Assembly: GCA_009784995.1 (NCBI GenBank)
Contig: WQXE01000008.1
Location: 1 to 24,328, forward strand
Source of the DNA: Treponema sp.
GTDB lineage: Bacteria > Spirochaetota > Spirochaetia > Treponematales > Breznakiellaceae
Direction: 5' to 3'
DNA length: 24,328 nt
The position numbers and the translations under genes were made by a program. The notes below the pieces were generated by a model that was not told where the DNA came from, did no database searches, and saw only the letters and a program-made list of their open reading frames with translations. Of this stretch, positions 7,867-19,800 are shown piece after piece; positions within the stretch are counted from its first letter, which is position 1; every line of letters starts with the position of its first letter.

Positions 7867-10800
7867 ATGAAAAGTTTGATTAATCTTTTTATTTGCCGTC
7901 CTGTTACTGTAATTATGATTTTGTGCGCGTTGACTCTAGCGGCTGTATTTTCAATTTTTACTTTACCCATTAACAGGCTCCCTGATTTTACATTACCAAG
8001 AGTAACTGTAGAAACAGTTTATCCCGGCATGGCAGCTAACGAAATTAGAAGCCTTGTTACAATTCCGCTTGAAGATGGTCTTTCCCCGATTAAAGGTTTG
8101 GAAAGAATGAAAAGTATTTCCCGTGATAATCGCTGTCTTATAAGTCTTGATTTTCGGTGGGGAACTGATCCTATGGCGGCTTCTGTACTTGTTCGTGAAG
8201 CTGTTGACGCTGTTTATCCAAGCTTACCTGAAGGCGTAAAAAAACCAATGGTAACATCAGGAGATAACGGAGCTGAAGCGCATGCCATTATCGCGGTAAG
8301 TTCACATAACGGGAATAATGAATTCGCCCGTAAACTTGCCGAGTACGAAATACAGGCGCGTCTTAGAAGAATCGACGGTGTAGGTTCTGTTATAATTGTC
8401 GGCGGTGATATTAACGAAGAAAAAATATCACTCGATGTACACCGTCTAGCCGCTCTTGGTTTAAATCCTTCTGATTTTTCAGGATTACTGGCTCAGGAAA
8501 CCGCCGATATTCCCGCCGGAAACGCTCGTGAAGAAAATATGGAACTGGTTATTGTAAGCTCAGGGAGACCTGATTCCATTTATTCTTTTTCTCAGATAAT
8601 TCTTCCAGTTGGCAGCGGCGGTTTAAAAGTTGATGACGCGGGAAAGATTTTTTCTTCCCCTGCGCGGCGTGAAAGTATCTTTGTTTACGATGGAAAAGAA
8701 GCTGTTGGTTTGGAAATATACCGAAGACCCGGAGCCGATCCGCTGCGATTGTCAAAAGAAATTAAAAAAACTGTAGATGAAGCTGTTTTGCTTTTTTCCC
8801 GCGACGCGAAAATCGAACTTGTAATTGATTCGTCATATTCGTTAATAAACTCTTTAACAGGGCTTTTAATTTCAGCTGTACTCGCGGCTGCCGCGGTAAT
8901 AACAGTTCTTTTTTTGTTTATTCGCCGTTTAAAGTATAGTCTATTTGTAGCGCTTTCGATTCCTGTTTCTATCGCGGCAGGTATTTGTATTCTTTCTGTT
9001 ACGGGAAAATCGCTGAATGGCATGAGTCTTTCAGGTCTCGCTATCGGTATAGGTTTAGTTTCCGATATTAGCGTTATTGTTTTGGATTTGCTCAATCGCT
9101 CTTTTGATAAAAATGATTTAACACCCTTGCCGCGGGAAGTTGGAGAAAAAGTTTCATCGATCGCGGGATCGAGTGTGGCGTCAACATTAACAACAGCGCT
9201 TGTTTTTATGCCTATTATTATGCTGCCGGGTCCTTTGGGCAGCCTGTTCGGCGATATCGCGATCGCGCTTGTAGCGTCTGTAACAGCGGGATGGTTTTAC
9301 GCGCAGTTTTGTTTGCCGTCGTTGTTTTTATTGTTTTTTAATTCAAAGGGAAAAATATTTAATAAAAATCCTGTAAAGGATAAATCAATGGTTTTTATTG
9401 GAAACCTTGTTAAAAAATATTCGTGTTTTCTTTCAAGTATTCTTAGACAAAAAAAACCGGGCTGGCATTTTATTTTCGCGATAGTTATAAGTATATTTGG
9501 TTTTTTAACGCTTTTGACGCGTCCTATGGTTTTTATAAATCCTGATGACGCTGAAGAAGTTTGGGTTTCTGTTATTTTCCCGCCGGGTTCTTTACTGGAA
9601 TCGTTTTCTGATTTTTCAGTTAATACTTCTAAATTATTATCAGATCTTACAGTTATTAAAACTGTTTACGGAAGAGCGGGCGCGCGAGAAGAGGATATCA
9701 ACCGCAGAGCGGATATCGATTACCGAAAAGAAGAAATTATTATACGCTGCGTAATAAAAAAGGGAATAAAACCTGAAAAAGCGTTAGCTGAAATTAAAAA
9801 AGTTTTGAATCAGAATCTGGATATGCCGTTTTCGGCTTATTTTCCAAAAGACAGAGCGGAAGTCCTTTTGGGTTTGTCGGCGAAGCGTACTTATGTTATC
9901 AAGGGGAAAGATAGAAATGAATTATTGGAACGCTTTGAAATCGCGAAAGAAACATTTAATACAGCGTCAGTCGCTGTACATTTTAGACCGCGGGGACGAA
10001 GAAGCGAATTGCGATTGTATCCTGACAGGGAAGCTTCTGCTTATCTTTCTGTACCTGCGGCGCAAATAGCCGAAACACTTTTCATTCTAAACGAAGGTAT
10101 TGTTGTAACAAAGCTGGAAAATGAAGGAAAACTTCTGGATGTGCGCGTAACAGGAGATCAGGGTTTACAAAGCGATCGTATCCGGCAGCTTGAACAAATT
10201 CCAATAAGAACAGGACAGGGTAAAACCGTTTTTTTGGGTTCGCTTGTTAATATAAAGCGCGAAGACGCGGAAGCTTCCCTTGCCCGTCTTGATCGATCCG
10301 ACGTTATTTACGCTGACATCGCGGCTTCTAAAGAAATTCCCGCAGCGGTTAATAAATTAGCGTCACGGTTTTCCTGGTTTTCGGGAGCGGATGAATCTGT
10401 TTTTAACCGATATAAAAATTCACTCTTTGTTTATGTTTTTCTGGTTTTAATTTTGCTCTACATGGCAATTGGCGCTCAATTTGAATCTTTTCTTCTTCCA
10501 TTAATTCTAATGATGAATATTCCATTCTCTCTCGCGGGAGCGGGTCCAGCTCTTTTAATAACAGTAGCGAAAATTGATTCAGGCGCGATTCTTGGGCTTA
10601 CAGCTCTTTTTGGTCTTGTTGTGAATAACAGTCTATTGCTTTTTGAAATAAGCGAACAAAAAATAAAAATTGGTCTTTCTCCCGCGACAGCCGTTTTTTG
10701 CGGATCGCGTGAACGTTTTAAAGCGATTTTAATTACTATGGTTACAACAATTTTCGCGTTACTTCCATTAATTTTTAGCCCGCTTGGGAATTCACAAAAA

Positions 10801-10905
10801 TCAATGGCTGCCGCTATGCTCGGCGGACTTACAATTTCTACAATAATCAGCTTGTATGTCATTCCTCCAGTTCTTGTAAGGTTTTTTAAATGGAGGATCA
10901 AATGA
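7867..10905 (+). CDS. RND-family efflux permease, subunit 1
   Basis: 1012 residues, the usual length of AcrB/MdtB/CusA-type permeases. N-terminal cytoplasmic stub and TM1 (about 13-33), then porter-domain hallmarks (RLPDFTLPRVTVET, YPGMAANEIRS, TIPLEDGLSPIKGL). Central TM2-TM6 start near 333; TM4 has GLVSD with Asp400, aligned with AcrB Asp407, but Ile401 replaces Asp408. A second porter half and TM7-TM12 follow; TM10 has VVNNS with Asn920 at the AcrB Lys940 place, and Arg950 (RFKAILIT) aligns with AcrB Arg971. It should be a proton-driven inner-membrane exporter working with the adaptor and TolC. The ribosome binding site is weak (AGTAGG just before the start), so translation may depend on coupling to the preceding gene. 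Residue equivalences are hand alignments. Substrate unknown. Confidence 0.93.
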   Translation: MKSLINLFICRPVTVIMILCALTLAAVFSIFTLPINRLPDFTLPRVTVETVYPGMAANEIRSLVTIPLEDGLSPIKGLERMKSISRDNRCLISLDFRWGTDPMAASVLVREAVDAVYPSLPEGVKKPMVTSGDNGAEAHAIIAVSSHNGNNEFARKLAEYEIQARLRRIDGVGSVIIVGGDINEEKISLDVHRLAALGLNPSDFSGLLAQETADIPAGNAREENMELVIVSSGRPDSIYSFSQIILPVGSGGLKVDDAGKIFSSPARRESIFVYDGKEAVGLEIYRRPGADPLRLSKEIKKTVDEAVLLFSRDAKIELVIDSSYSLINSLTGLLISAVLAAAAVITVLFLFIRRLKYSLFVALSIPVSIAAGICILSVTGKSLNGMSLSGLAIGIGLVSDISVIVLDLLNRSFDKNDLTPLPREVGEKVSSIAGSSVASTLTTALVFMPIIMLPGPLGSLFGDIAIALVASVTAGWFYAQFCLPSLFLLFFNSKGKIFNKNPVKDKSMVFIGNLVKKYSCFLSSILRQKKPGWHFIFAIVISIFGFLTLLTRPMVFINPDDAEEVWVSVIFPPGSLLESFSDFSVNTSKLLSDLTVIKTVYGRAGAREEDINRRADIDYRKEEIIIRCVIKKGIKPEKALAEIKKVLNQNLDMPFSAYFPKDRAEVLLGLSAKRTYVIKGKDRNELLERFEIAKETFNTASVAVHFRPRGRRSELRLYPDREASAYLSVPAAQIAETLFILNEGIVVTKLENEGKLLDVRVTGDQGLQSDRIRQLEQIPIRTGQGKTVFLGSLVNIKREDAEASLARLDRSDVIYADIAASKEIPAAVNKLASRFSWFSGADESVFNRYKNSLFVYVFLVLILLYMAIGAQFESFLLPLILMMNIPFSLAGAGPALLITVAKIDSGAILGLTALFGLVVNNSLLLFEISEQKIKIGLSPATAVFCGSRERFKAILITMVTTIFALLPLIFSPLGNSQKSMAAAMLGGLTISTIISLYVIPPVLVRFFKWRIK

Positions 10906-13871
10906 ATTGGCTGCGAAGAAAAAAAACAAGTTTGTGTATACTCGCGGGGATTTGCGCGGTTTCATTATTCGTCATTTTTAACTCGATGGAAAAAATAAAT
11001 GAAAATACTGGAGGAGCTTATGTTGTAAAAATTAAACATTATGGAATTGACGCTGTGGAAATGGAAAGGAGTATTACTATTCCGCTTGAAGACGCTCTTT
11101 TTTCCATACCGGGAATACGTACAATTCAAAGTTCTAGCGAAAATAGTTTATCAAGTGTTTTTATAAGTTTCAGACAGGGAGTAAAAGGCAGGTACGAAGC
11201 GGTTCGTGACGCTGCTCAAAGGGTATACGAAACACTTCCATCTTCGGCGCAAAGACCTGAAATTTTAAGTTCAAACAACTCAAGAGTTCCTGTTTGGTCT
11301 GCTGTTGTTTCAGAAAGTTCAGAAGAAAGTGAAAAAATAATAGCTGCGCAAATAGTAAATGCCGCGCGATTATTGGAAAAAATTGTAAAACCAAGACTTG
11401 AAAGTCTTGAAGGCGCGGGAGAAGTTTTAATTTCAGGAACCGGATTAAAAGAAATATACATCACTCTTGATCAGGAAAAATTAAGTGTACTTGGTTTGGA
11501 TCCGTATACAGTAGCTTCGGTTTTAAGAATGAACGATTCAATTTTTTCCGGCGGAAATATAATTCAGGCAAACAGGGAAATAATTATTACAGTGGATGGA
11601 CGTTATGATTCATTACATAACGTTATTATTCCGGTCGCGGAAGGTAAATATATTATTCTTTCTGACATCGCTCGGATAAATGAACAGGAGAGGGAGCCGG
11701 ATATTATTTCGCGGCTTAACGGCAGGAAAACCGCTAGCATCGCGATTATGGGGCGTAATGGAACAGATTTACGAAAACTTTCTTCGGATATAAAAAAAGA
11801 ATTATCCGCTTTAAGTGTACCGCTTGAGTTTACCGTGTTATCTGATCTTGGTGCCGAGGAGGTTGCCGCTTTTAAATCGGTATTTAACGCAGCGTTGATA
11901 GGCGCGGTTATGGTTGCCGTTATTAGTTTTTTATTAAACAGAAAAAACAATTATAATATTTCCGGTTTTTTATGCGCTCTCGCGGTTCCATTAATTTGTT
12001 TAATATCGATCGCTGTTCTTTCGTTGTGCGGTTTTTCGCTGGACAGACTTTTACTGGCGGGAATAGCCGCGGGAATTGGAACGGCGATTGACGCTGTAAT
12101 TCTGTGTTCGGAAAAATTACGTAAATGCCTTGATTACAAATCCGCGTCTTTATCTTTATCAAGATTGACAGGACCTTTAATCGCGGGTGGTTTAACAACA
12201 GTAGTAGCGTTGATACCAAGCTTATCTCAAACAGTTTTAAGTCAGGATAACAGTATAAAAATAATCGCTTTTTCAATTACAGTTGTTACCATTACTGCTT
12301 TAATTTTAAGCCTTACAATTTTACCGCCGCTTCTGCTTTGGGAAATAAATTCCGGTAAAACAGTTAATAAAAATAAAAAGTCAAAATTATTTGAATATTT
12401 ATTAAAGCGGCTTTTTCGTCAAACGTGCAGATCGCTCGCGGCTACTGTAAAATTTTGTAAACATTATCCTGTTTTGGTTTTGACAGCCGGTTTTTTGATT
12501 ACTGTTTGCGCTATTTTTTTGTTAATTGTAAAAGGTGTAGATACATCAAATTATTCATCGGAAGATTCTGTGTATGGTCAGGTTGAATTTGAAGGAGGAC
12601 TGCTCGCTGAAGAAGTCGATCGCGTTCTTACTGTTTACAGCGAACAGCTTTTAAAAAATTCTTTTATTAAAAATGTAGAAACGGGAGCGAGGACAGGATC
12701 TGGAACACTTTTAATTTCTTTTGATCCTAAACAGACAAAACCGCATCTTGTAAGAGAAGCGGCGAAACAAATTTATATCCCCGGCGGTTTTGTTTTTTTT
12801 CATGAAAATTCAATAAAAGATCGTTACTGGGAAATAATTGTTTACGGAGAAGAAGATCAAAAATGCAGAGAAATCGCGCGAGAGCTAGCTTACATCTGCG
12901 GCGATCATCCGCTTGTTCGCGAAAGAGTTCTCAATTTTAAAGACGGAAGCAAAAAGTTACTCTTGCTTCCGGACAGAGAAATTTTCGCGGAATCGTCGAT
13001 TAGTTTTTCCGCCGCCGCTTCAAGAGCGCGTTTGGGTGTATACGGACCTGTAGCTTATAAAAGAATTGGTGTGGATGGAGAAACAGATGTCAGAATAAGA
13101 ATGAATAATAATTCAACACGGCAGACAAAAGAAGGAGTATTGGGTTTACTTGTATCCGGTGGAAATGAAAACGCGATAAATTCAATCCGCCTTGATTCAA
13201 TTATGTTAACAAAAGAAGAAAGAGAGCCTTCGAGCATAAGAAGGGATAACAGGCGCAGGTCGGCTTCTATAACAATTTCTACTAAACCAATGGATCCTCG
13301 CTATGTCAAACAGGAATTGTCACACTTGTTTACAAAACTGGATTTGCCGCCCGGTTATTCGATTGAATTTGATCCCGAAGCGATCAGGCAAAGCGAAAAT
13401 TTATCGGCGACAGTTTTTTCATTAATTTTAGCTGTTCTTTTTTGCTACATGATTATAGCTTCAATTAACGAATCATTTATTGTGCCATTATTGGTTCTTT
13501 CCGCCATTCCACCTTCGCTGGCGATTCCAGCAATATGTCTTGTTTTATCAGGCAGCGCGTATAATTCCGCTGTCGCGTGCGCGTTTATTGTTGTAAGCGG
13601 AATGACAGTTAACGCCGCGATTCTGTGTGTAGACGGTATAAAAATCAGAAAAAATATTTATAACGCTCTTCGTGAAAAAATGCCAGCTTTACTCGCGACT
13701 ACAGGAACAACAGTCGCGGGCGCTATTCCGTTTCTTTTTTTAACAGAAGGTGTAAACACTTTGATTAGAACATTGTCGTTTGTAGGAGCCATTGGAATTA
13801 CCTGTTCATTTATTTGTTCGATTACTATTATACCCTGCTTGTGCGGGGTACAAAAAATTCTTAGGAGTTAA
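10902..13871 (+). CDS. RND-family efflux permease, subunit 2 (divergent partner)
   Basis: 989 residues from the ATG at 10902, which has GGAGG 5 bases upstream (10892-10896) and overlaps the previous stop as ATGA; an ATG at 10890 would add four residues but has no such site. Domain order is that of an RND permease: TM1, porter halves with TIPLEDALFSIPGI, TM2-TM6, second porter half, TM7-TM12 ending near the C-terminus. It is clearly more diverged than its neighbour. In TM4 the motif is GTAIDAVIL with Asp397 kept and Ala398 in place of the second Asp; TM10 has TVNAAIL with Asn904 for Lys940; the Arg971 position appears to be Glu925 (EKMPALLA). Two adjacent RND genes suggest a mixed trimer as for MdtB/MdtC, this one being perhaps the non-driving subunit (inference). 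Confidence 0.9.
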   Translation: MNWLRRKKTSLCILAGICAVSLFVIFNSMEKINENTGGAYVVKIKHYGIDAVEMERSITIPLEDALFSIPGIRTIQSSSENSLSSVFISFRQGVKGRYEAVRDAAQRVYETLPSSAQRPEILSSNNSRVPVWSAVVSESSEESEKIIAAQIVNAARLLEKIVKPRLESLEGAGEVLISGTGLKEIYITLDQEKLSVLGLDPYTVASVLRMNDSIFSGGNIIQANREIIITVDGRYDSLHNVIIPVAEGKYIILSDIARINEQEREPDIISRLNGRKTASIAIMGRNGTDLRKLSSDIKKELSALSVPLEFTVLSDLGAEEVAAFKSVFNAALIGAVMVAVISFLLNRKNNYNISGFLCALAVPLICLISIAVLSLCGFSLDRLLLAGIAAGIGTAIDAVILCSEKLRKCLDYKSASLSLSRLTGPLIAGGLTTVVALIPSLSQTVLSQDNSIKIIAFSITVVTITALILSLTILPPLLLWEINSGKTVNKNKKSKLFEYLLKRLFRQTCRSLAATVKFCKHYPVLVLTAGFLITVCAIFLLIVKGVDTSNYSSEDSVYGQVEFEGGLLAEEVDRVLTVYSEQLLKNSFIKNVETGARTGSGTLLISFDPKQTKPHLVREAAKQIYIPGGFVFFHENSIKDRYWEIIVYGEEDQKCREIARELAYICGDHPLVRERVLNFKDGSKKLLLLPDREIFAESSISFSAAASRARLGVYGPVAYKRIGVDGETDVRIRMNNNSTRQTKEGVLGLLVSGGNENAINSIRLDSIMLTKEEREPSSIRRDNRRRSASITISTKPMDPRYVKQELSHLFTKLDLPPGYSIEFDPEAIRQSENLSATVFSLILAVLFCYMIIASINESFIVPLLVLSAIPPSLAIPAICLVLSGSAYNSAVACAFIVVSGMTVNAAILCVDGIKIRKNIYNALREKMPALLATTGTTVAGAIPFLFLTEGVNTLIRTLSFVGAIGITCSFICSITIIPCLCGVQKILRS

Positions 13872-13873
13872 AA

Positions 13874-16800
13874 ATGTTTAATAATATTTTTAACAAAGCA
13901 ATTTCTATTTTCTTGATATTATTTTTTATAGCCGGATTATTTCCACCTTATATTTTTTCACAGCCAAATCCATCTCCTTCGCTTGGAGAAGTCAAAGGTT
14001 TTAACAAATCTGTCTTTGAAAGTTATTTTAGCAAAGCAGACAGGGAATTAAGTCCAGATCGCTGGCTATACGAAGCGAAATTGGGTCTAACTCAGGCAAT
14101 GGGAGCCTGGGAATTAATCGCGGGGAATTTATATGATAATACTTTTTTATTCCAGGAAGCGAAAGACCAATTGGAAAAGTGGAGTAATGAAGAACTTGAA
14201 AAACGTTTTTCAAAATGGTTAATGGGAAGGTTTTTCGGCGAAATATCGGAAAAAGCGTTAACAGATTTAATGTTACTTTTTAATGAAACTCAAAAAAATT
14301 ATTCATGGCATCTTGATAATGAAGGAAAAATAATTTTTGACAATATCACAGGAGATCCGCTTGTAATACGTCCTAATGATGAAAATAAGAATTATTCAGA
14401 AGATCTGGCTGTTTGGCGCGGTGAGGCAAGTGATCATTTAAAACTTTCGAATATTTCAATAGAAAACGCGTTTTTTAATTTATTTCCTGAACTTCTGGTT
14501 TACATACCGGTTGATAAACGCGAGTCAATGAAAACCCTTCTTTTAGAAAATGTTTCCGCGAAAACTAATTCGATAAAACGTGAATTTGAAAATATCGCCG
14601 AGAGAGAAGAAAGAATATTCGCAAGCAAAAGAACCAGGGATATTTGGAGTTTGCGCAAAAAAAACGATAACGAAGCGGCGCGTATTTTTACGCAAAAATT
14701 AATCGCCCAAACCGAAGAATCATGTAAAACAGGAATCGAAGAATTAAATACAAAAATCGAACAGGCAGCCGCGGGTACAGGCGATTTGGCGTTATTGGGC
14801 GAACAGTGGCTGCAGTTATACAAGGAACAATTTGACAGAGGATTAAAAGCCTGGGAACAGGCTGAGGAAAGATTTTTTATAAGACGTATCGAATGGGAGC
14901 AGGAATCACAACGGTTATTTTCCGAAGGTGAGCAAATGTGGCTCGCGGCTTTTAATCAATTTACCGAAGAACGGCAAAAATGGGAAATAAACGCCAGGGA
15001 ATTATTTTTAAACGGCGAAATGATGTTTAAAAATCTTTCTGAAGAATTTGAAAGAAATATCGCGGAAGCGAAAAGAGAATTTGAACTAAATATGGCGATG
15101 AGAATCGGAGAAGGAACAACAAGAGTAAAAGCGTTAGTTGACATGTATCTTGTCTGTTCTTCCGCCGCGTTTTCTACAATGGATAATATACAGTATTGGT
15201 TTAATCAATATAGCGGCATCGGTAAAGTTGATCCAAAAAACGCCAATTTTTCTGATTGGCTGCAAAGAGAATTAAGTAATTACGATACATCTTTGCCGCG
15301 AAATAAACCGTTACTGGAAATGGAAAAGTGTTATGAAATGTACTTATCATATATGGATAAAGCGCTTGACGCCCGGGAAAGAATTCTAAAAGATTATGCC
15401 GAGATTTTGGGAACAGATGTTTTAAAAGATATTCTTTCGCCCAATGCCTCAAGTGAAGATTTTTGTCTGGATGAATACCAAATCGCTCTTATAAGAGCGA
15501 AAGTGCTTGTATTGTACTGGGAAAGAAAAACAAAAATAGCGGAAGCTGTTATGGAATACGCCAACGAATTTAGCGCTGGAAGAAAAACAGAAGCCGAAGG
15601 ACTGCGCGCCTGGGAAGAAGCGAAAACAGCTTTTAATCATTCTTTAGCGGTATACGAAAATGAGTTAAAAAAATTAAATGACGCGGGTGAAAATATTAAA
15701 AATCAGCAGGTTGTTTTATTTAATTTGAACCAGCAAATGCAAAGAGAAGAAGAAAAGTTAAACAGATTAAGTTCTGAATATTCAATATTGGTGTCTCTTG
15801 CCGCGTTTGATCACAGTGATTATTATTTAACGGATTTTAACGAAAAATATAATAACCTGGCGGAAATTTATAAATTGCTTCAAAAAACAGGTGATGAAGC
15901 ATATTATAAAACTCTGCTTGAATGCGCGGTAATTTGGGGAATTTTAGAGCAGAAAGAAATAGCGGAAAATATTCTTTACACGCTTGAAAATAATAAAGAT
16001 CTTTCTAGTCAGGAAAGAGAATCTCTTTATAATTATTATCTATCATTAACTTTTTATCAGGATGAAATTTGGCAAAATACTTGTGAGTCCCTGGAATTAC
16101 TGTTTTATGATTACGGTATAATTTTAACAGAAAATATTTTACCTGATATTAATACCATATGCGAAAATATTTTTTTAATACCGGGAGATTTTGTAAAAAA
16201 TACAGTTCAATTCCTGATAAAGTTTGACAATTGTTTTAATATTATTCCGCATTGGCTGGAAATTGAAATAGGAAACTGGAAAAGCGCTTTTCTTGAATAT
16301 ATTTCAATTTACGCGTTTAGTTTAGGTTTCAAACCGGAAAAAGATATCGCGGCTTTAAACGTGGAACGTGATAATTTTATTACAGAATATTTGGATTTAT
16401 ACAACGAAAATGAAAATGACGAAACTATAAATGACGCGTTAATAGAAATAATTAACAATTTATTTATAATCGATTGTATGACGGTTATTACAGAAGCCTG
16501 GGATGTAGTAAATTATTTTGCTAATTCAGGAAACGAACAGCATTGGCGCCAGTATTTAAAGGATGAATATATAAAAAAAACAGATCCATCTTTGATTTTA
16601 ACATCAACCTGGCAGGAAGGTGTATTAACCGACGCTTTATATAACGCGATATACTTTACAAACAGGTTAAATGATTCATTTACGATTTTTTCTCAAAGAA
16701 ATCTTTTTGATATAAACGAAAGCGTTATGGTTTTTTCTTATCTTTATTCGCAAATATCTTTGGAAATTTCAGGCATCTTTGGCGTAATGGAATCATTGGG

Positions 16801-19800
16801 CAGCGAAATCGCGGATACTGTAAAGGCATTTGAGTATTCAAGAATGACTCCGGAAGAAACAATAAATAAGCTATTGGCTGTGGAAACCGAATTAAAAACT
16901 CAGGAAGAAATCTACAATTCATTTGTAAATAATTATTTCCGTGAAGTTGATAAATTTATTAATATTGGAAATCAATATGACAGACAATACAGTTATTTAA
17001 AAACAGTACAGGATAATTCCGATCAAAAACGTTTTGAGTATGAAAAACAGGACGCTATTCAAAGATGGGCAAGTACCGCTTATTTAGATACGGATATTAT
17101 CAAATTAGACAATTGTAAAGAAAATTTATTAAAAGCGCGAACCGTATTGGATGTTCTTTCTGATTTATATGAAGGAGAAAGAAAACGCCCCTTTGAAAAT
17201 CCTGAATATGATTTTTTATATTCATCGTACGAAAAAAGTTTTAGAATTAAAATGAAAACCCTTGACGCGATTGAAACACTTTCTTTCGCGATTAATCAGG
17301 AGAAAGCAAATAACGCTAAACTGTTATCAAATTATTTAAACGCGGTAAATACTCTGGGATATGTGGAACAAGATTATTCAAATTATGTTTCTTCTGTTTC
17401 ACGTTCGACATGGACAATTAAAGATATGATAATGGTAAAAGACGGAAGGCTCGCGTTTTCGATGGACAGTTCAATGAGGCTTATCGGAGTAAATGATGAA
17501 AGAGCTTATGAACTTGATGAATTTTTTAATAAAACTCAAATGTCAAAATTAACATCATACGATGAATCATTAATTGGATTAAGTCAAAGGATGTCCGGTT
17601 ATTTATCAAATGACAGTAAATACAGGAGGTGGAGTCACGCGCGCGATTATTTGATTACTTCATTAATAAACGCGAATGGTGATATATCACTTTTAAAAAG
17701 TTTTTATTCAGGTCAGGGTCAAATGGCTCCGGGTGGCAATTTAGCGAATCAATTAGTAATGACCGGAGTTTTTGATAAAAAGATATCGCTTTATTCCGCG
17801 ATAGGAAGAGATTATATTTTTACATCTGCAGATGATATTGCGCGTAACGCGTGGAATAGTTTAAGCGCCGCGGAAAGAGCCGATTTAGAATACTATGTTA
17901 TTCTGACACTATCAGGAAGGGGTAATGGTTATCTGACGGGATTTTCGCAATTTTATACTTATGACGTGTATAGGTACGGATGTGATTATGTCTATGAGAA
18001 ATATCTTGAAGCTAAAAAAGTAACAGACAATCCTTTTATATTCTTCGTTTCGTGGCTGTGGTTTGATATGAAGGATACTAATTATTATACTTTGCAGCGA
18101 ATTACTGGTGTATTAACTGAAACATATAATAACGCTAATAGTTGGATTTCCGGATTAAAATCAAATTTATTATCAATAAAAAAACTTTCTTTGGCTTATA
18201 TAGAATCGTGTAATAAACTTGAAATACTGGAAGGAAAAAAAAGAGAAGGGGAAAACATTGGCTGGACAGAAATAAAACAGGCTTTATTGAAGACAGGCAG
18301 GATTAAGGAAAAAGAAATTGGCGAATTGGAAACTTATTGGGAAATAAAACAAAATGAAATAGCTAACCTGGAATTTAATAATGTTTCTCAGGCTCTTACC
18401 GCCTTATTAAACCTCGCGGCGAATGATGAAAGAAAAAACAAAAACGATTTGGAAAATTTCTGGCTTTTTGAAAAAGATAATCAGCAAAAAAATGAAATCG
18501 AATACCTTGCAGCCGCGGACGCGTACATCAAAGGAAATATCGATATTGAAACATTAAAAACCGCGGCAGATAAAGCGTATGGAATACAAGCGGCGGCATG
18601 GAAAAATCATTATAATAATATGTTTTCTGTTTATTCGGATAATCTTTCATTGTACTTAAGTTTGAATTTTAATTATTATTCAGAGTTCAGTACTGTCGCG
18701 GATGAAATTACATTATTAACAGCTAAAACATTGGAAAACAGGTACAACGCTGAATTAACCGCGAGAGAAATGGAATGGTCTTTAACGTTAAAAGATTTAT
18801 CTGAAAAATACGATGAATGGCAGATAACAGCGGCTCTTATTCTTGAAAACGGCAGAACGGACTGGAATACTAGCTTTTATAAAATGGAGCAGGCTTATAA
18901 ACAATGGACAGCTAATTTTCAAAATGAATATGAACGTGTAAGTGATGAATGGGCGCTGGTGTATCTCGCGGGTTTGGAAGATAAAGAAAAATGGCTTTCG
19001 CTTGCCGCGGATGCTGTTAACAACGCGTCAATGGAATCTTTTATATCTCTAATTGGTACAGAAGGAGAACGTTTGTCACGTTTTATCGATACAAGAGAAC
19101 CTTTAGGTATAAAAGGCGCGATTCCGCAGACGCGGTTATTAATGGAAGAATTATTACAATCTTCCGGTATCGCGAACATGTACAGGGCTTTTGGTTCATT
19201 AAATGGAATTACAAATACTGTTTCAACTTTAGTAAAGCGCGGTTTGGGAGGAGTTTCCGCATGGGATTCGCGGCTCGCGAAAATTACAGCTCATGAATTC
19301 GCTAGAAAAACAAACGAGCGAATAGCGGATAACGAAGCCAAAATACTCGCTAACAATACTCGTTTAGCCGCTGAAGAAGTAATAAAAAGTCTTACTAATA
19401 ATGTAAATCAGGCAAATGACAGTTTCCGTAAAAATATGGATGATATTTTTATTTTTAATGGTCTATGGAGAAGAAGCGGAAATAATTACGCTAAAGATAT
19501 TATAAAAGGATCCGCGTTATTTGTACCCGTTATTGCGGAAACTATTACGATTACTGGTTTTATAAATTACAAAGCGGATTTAACTTCGCTTAAAACAAAT
19601 TTAGACGAAAATTATCTCGCGGGTTTAAATTCCATTGCCATAAGAGGACTACTGGAAAATGTTGTTAATGAAGTACAGTTTATCGCCGAGGATATTTTTG
19701 GATTTGGTAAAAGTCCGATTATTATTAATAAAAACGGAGAACAACGCGAACAATCACCCGGTAAATTCGGCGCGCACATCGGATATAAACCGGCGGACAA

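Noticed and set aside
8685..9095. Open frames on the - strand within the RND, adaptor and giant genes
   Set aside because: All lie inside strongly supported + strand genes, have no ribosome binding sites of note and show no protein family features.
10890..10901. ATG at 10890 as start of the second RND permease
   Set aside because: No ribosome binding site before it; GGAGG at 10892-10896 serves the ATG at 10902, which also gives an ATGA overlap.
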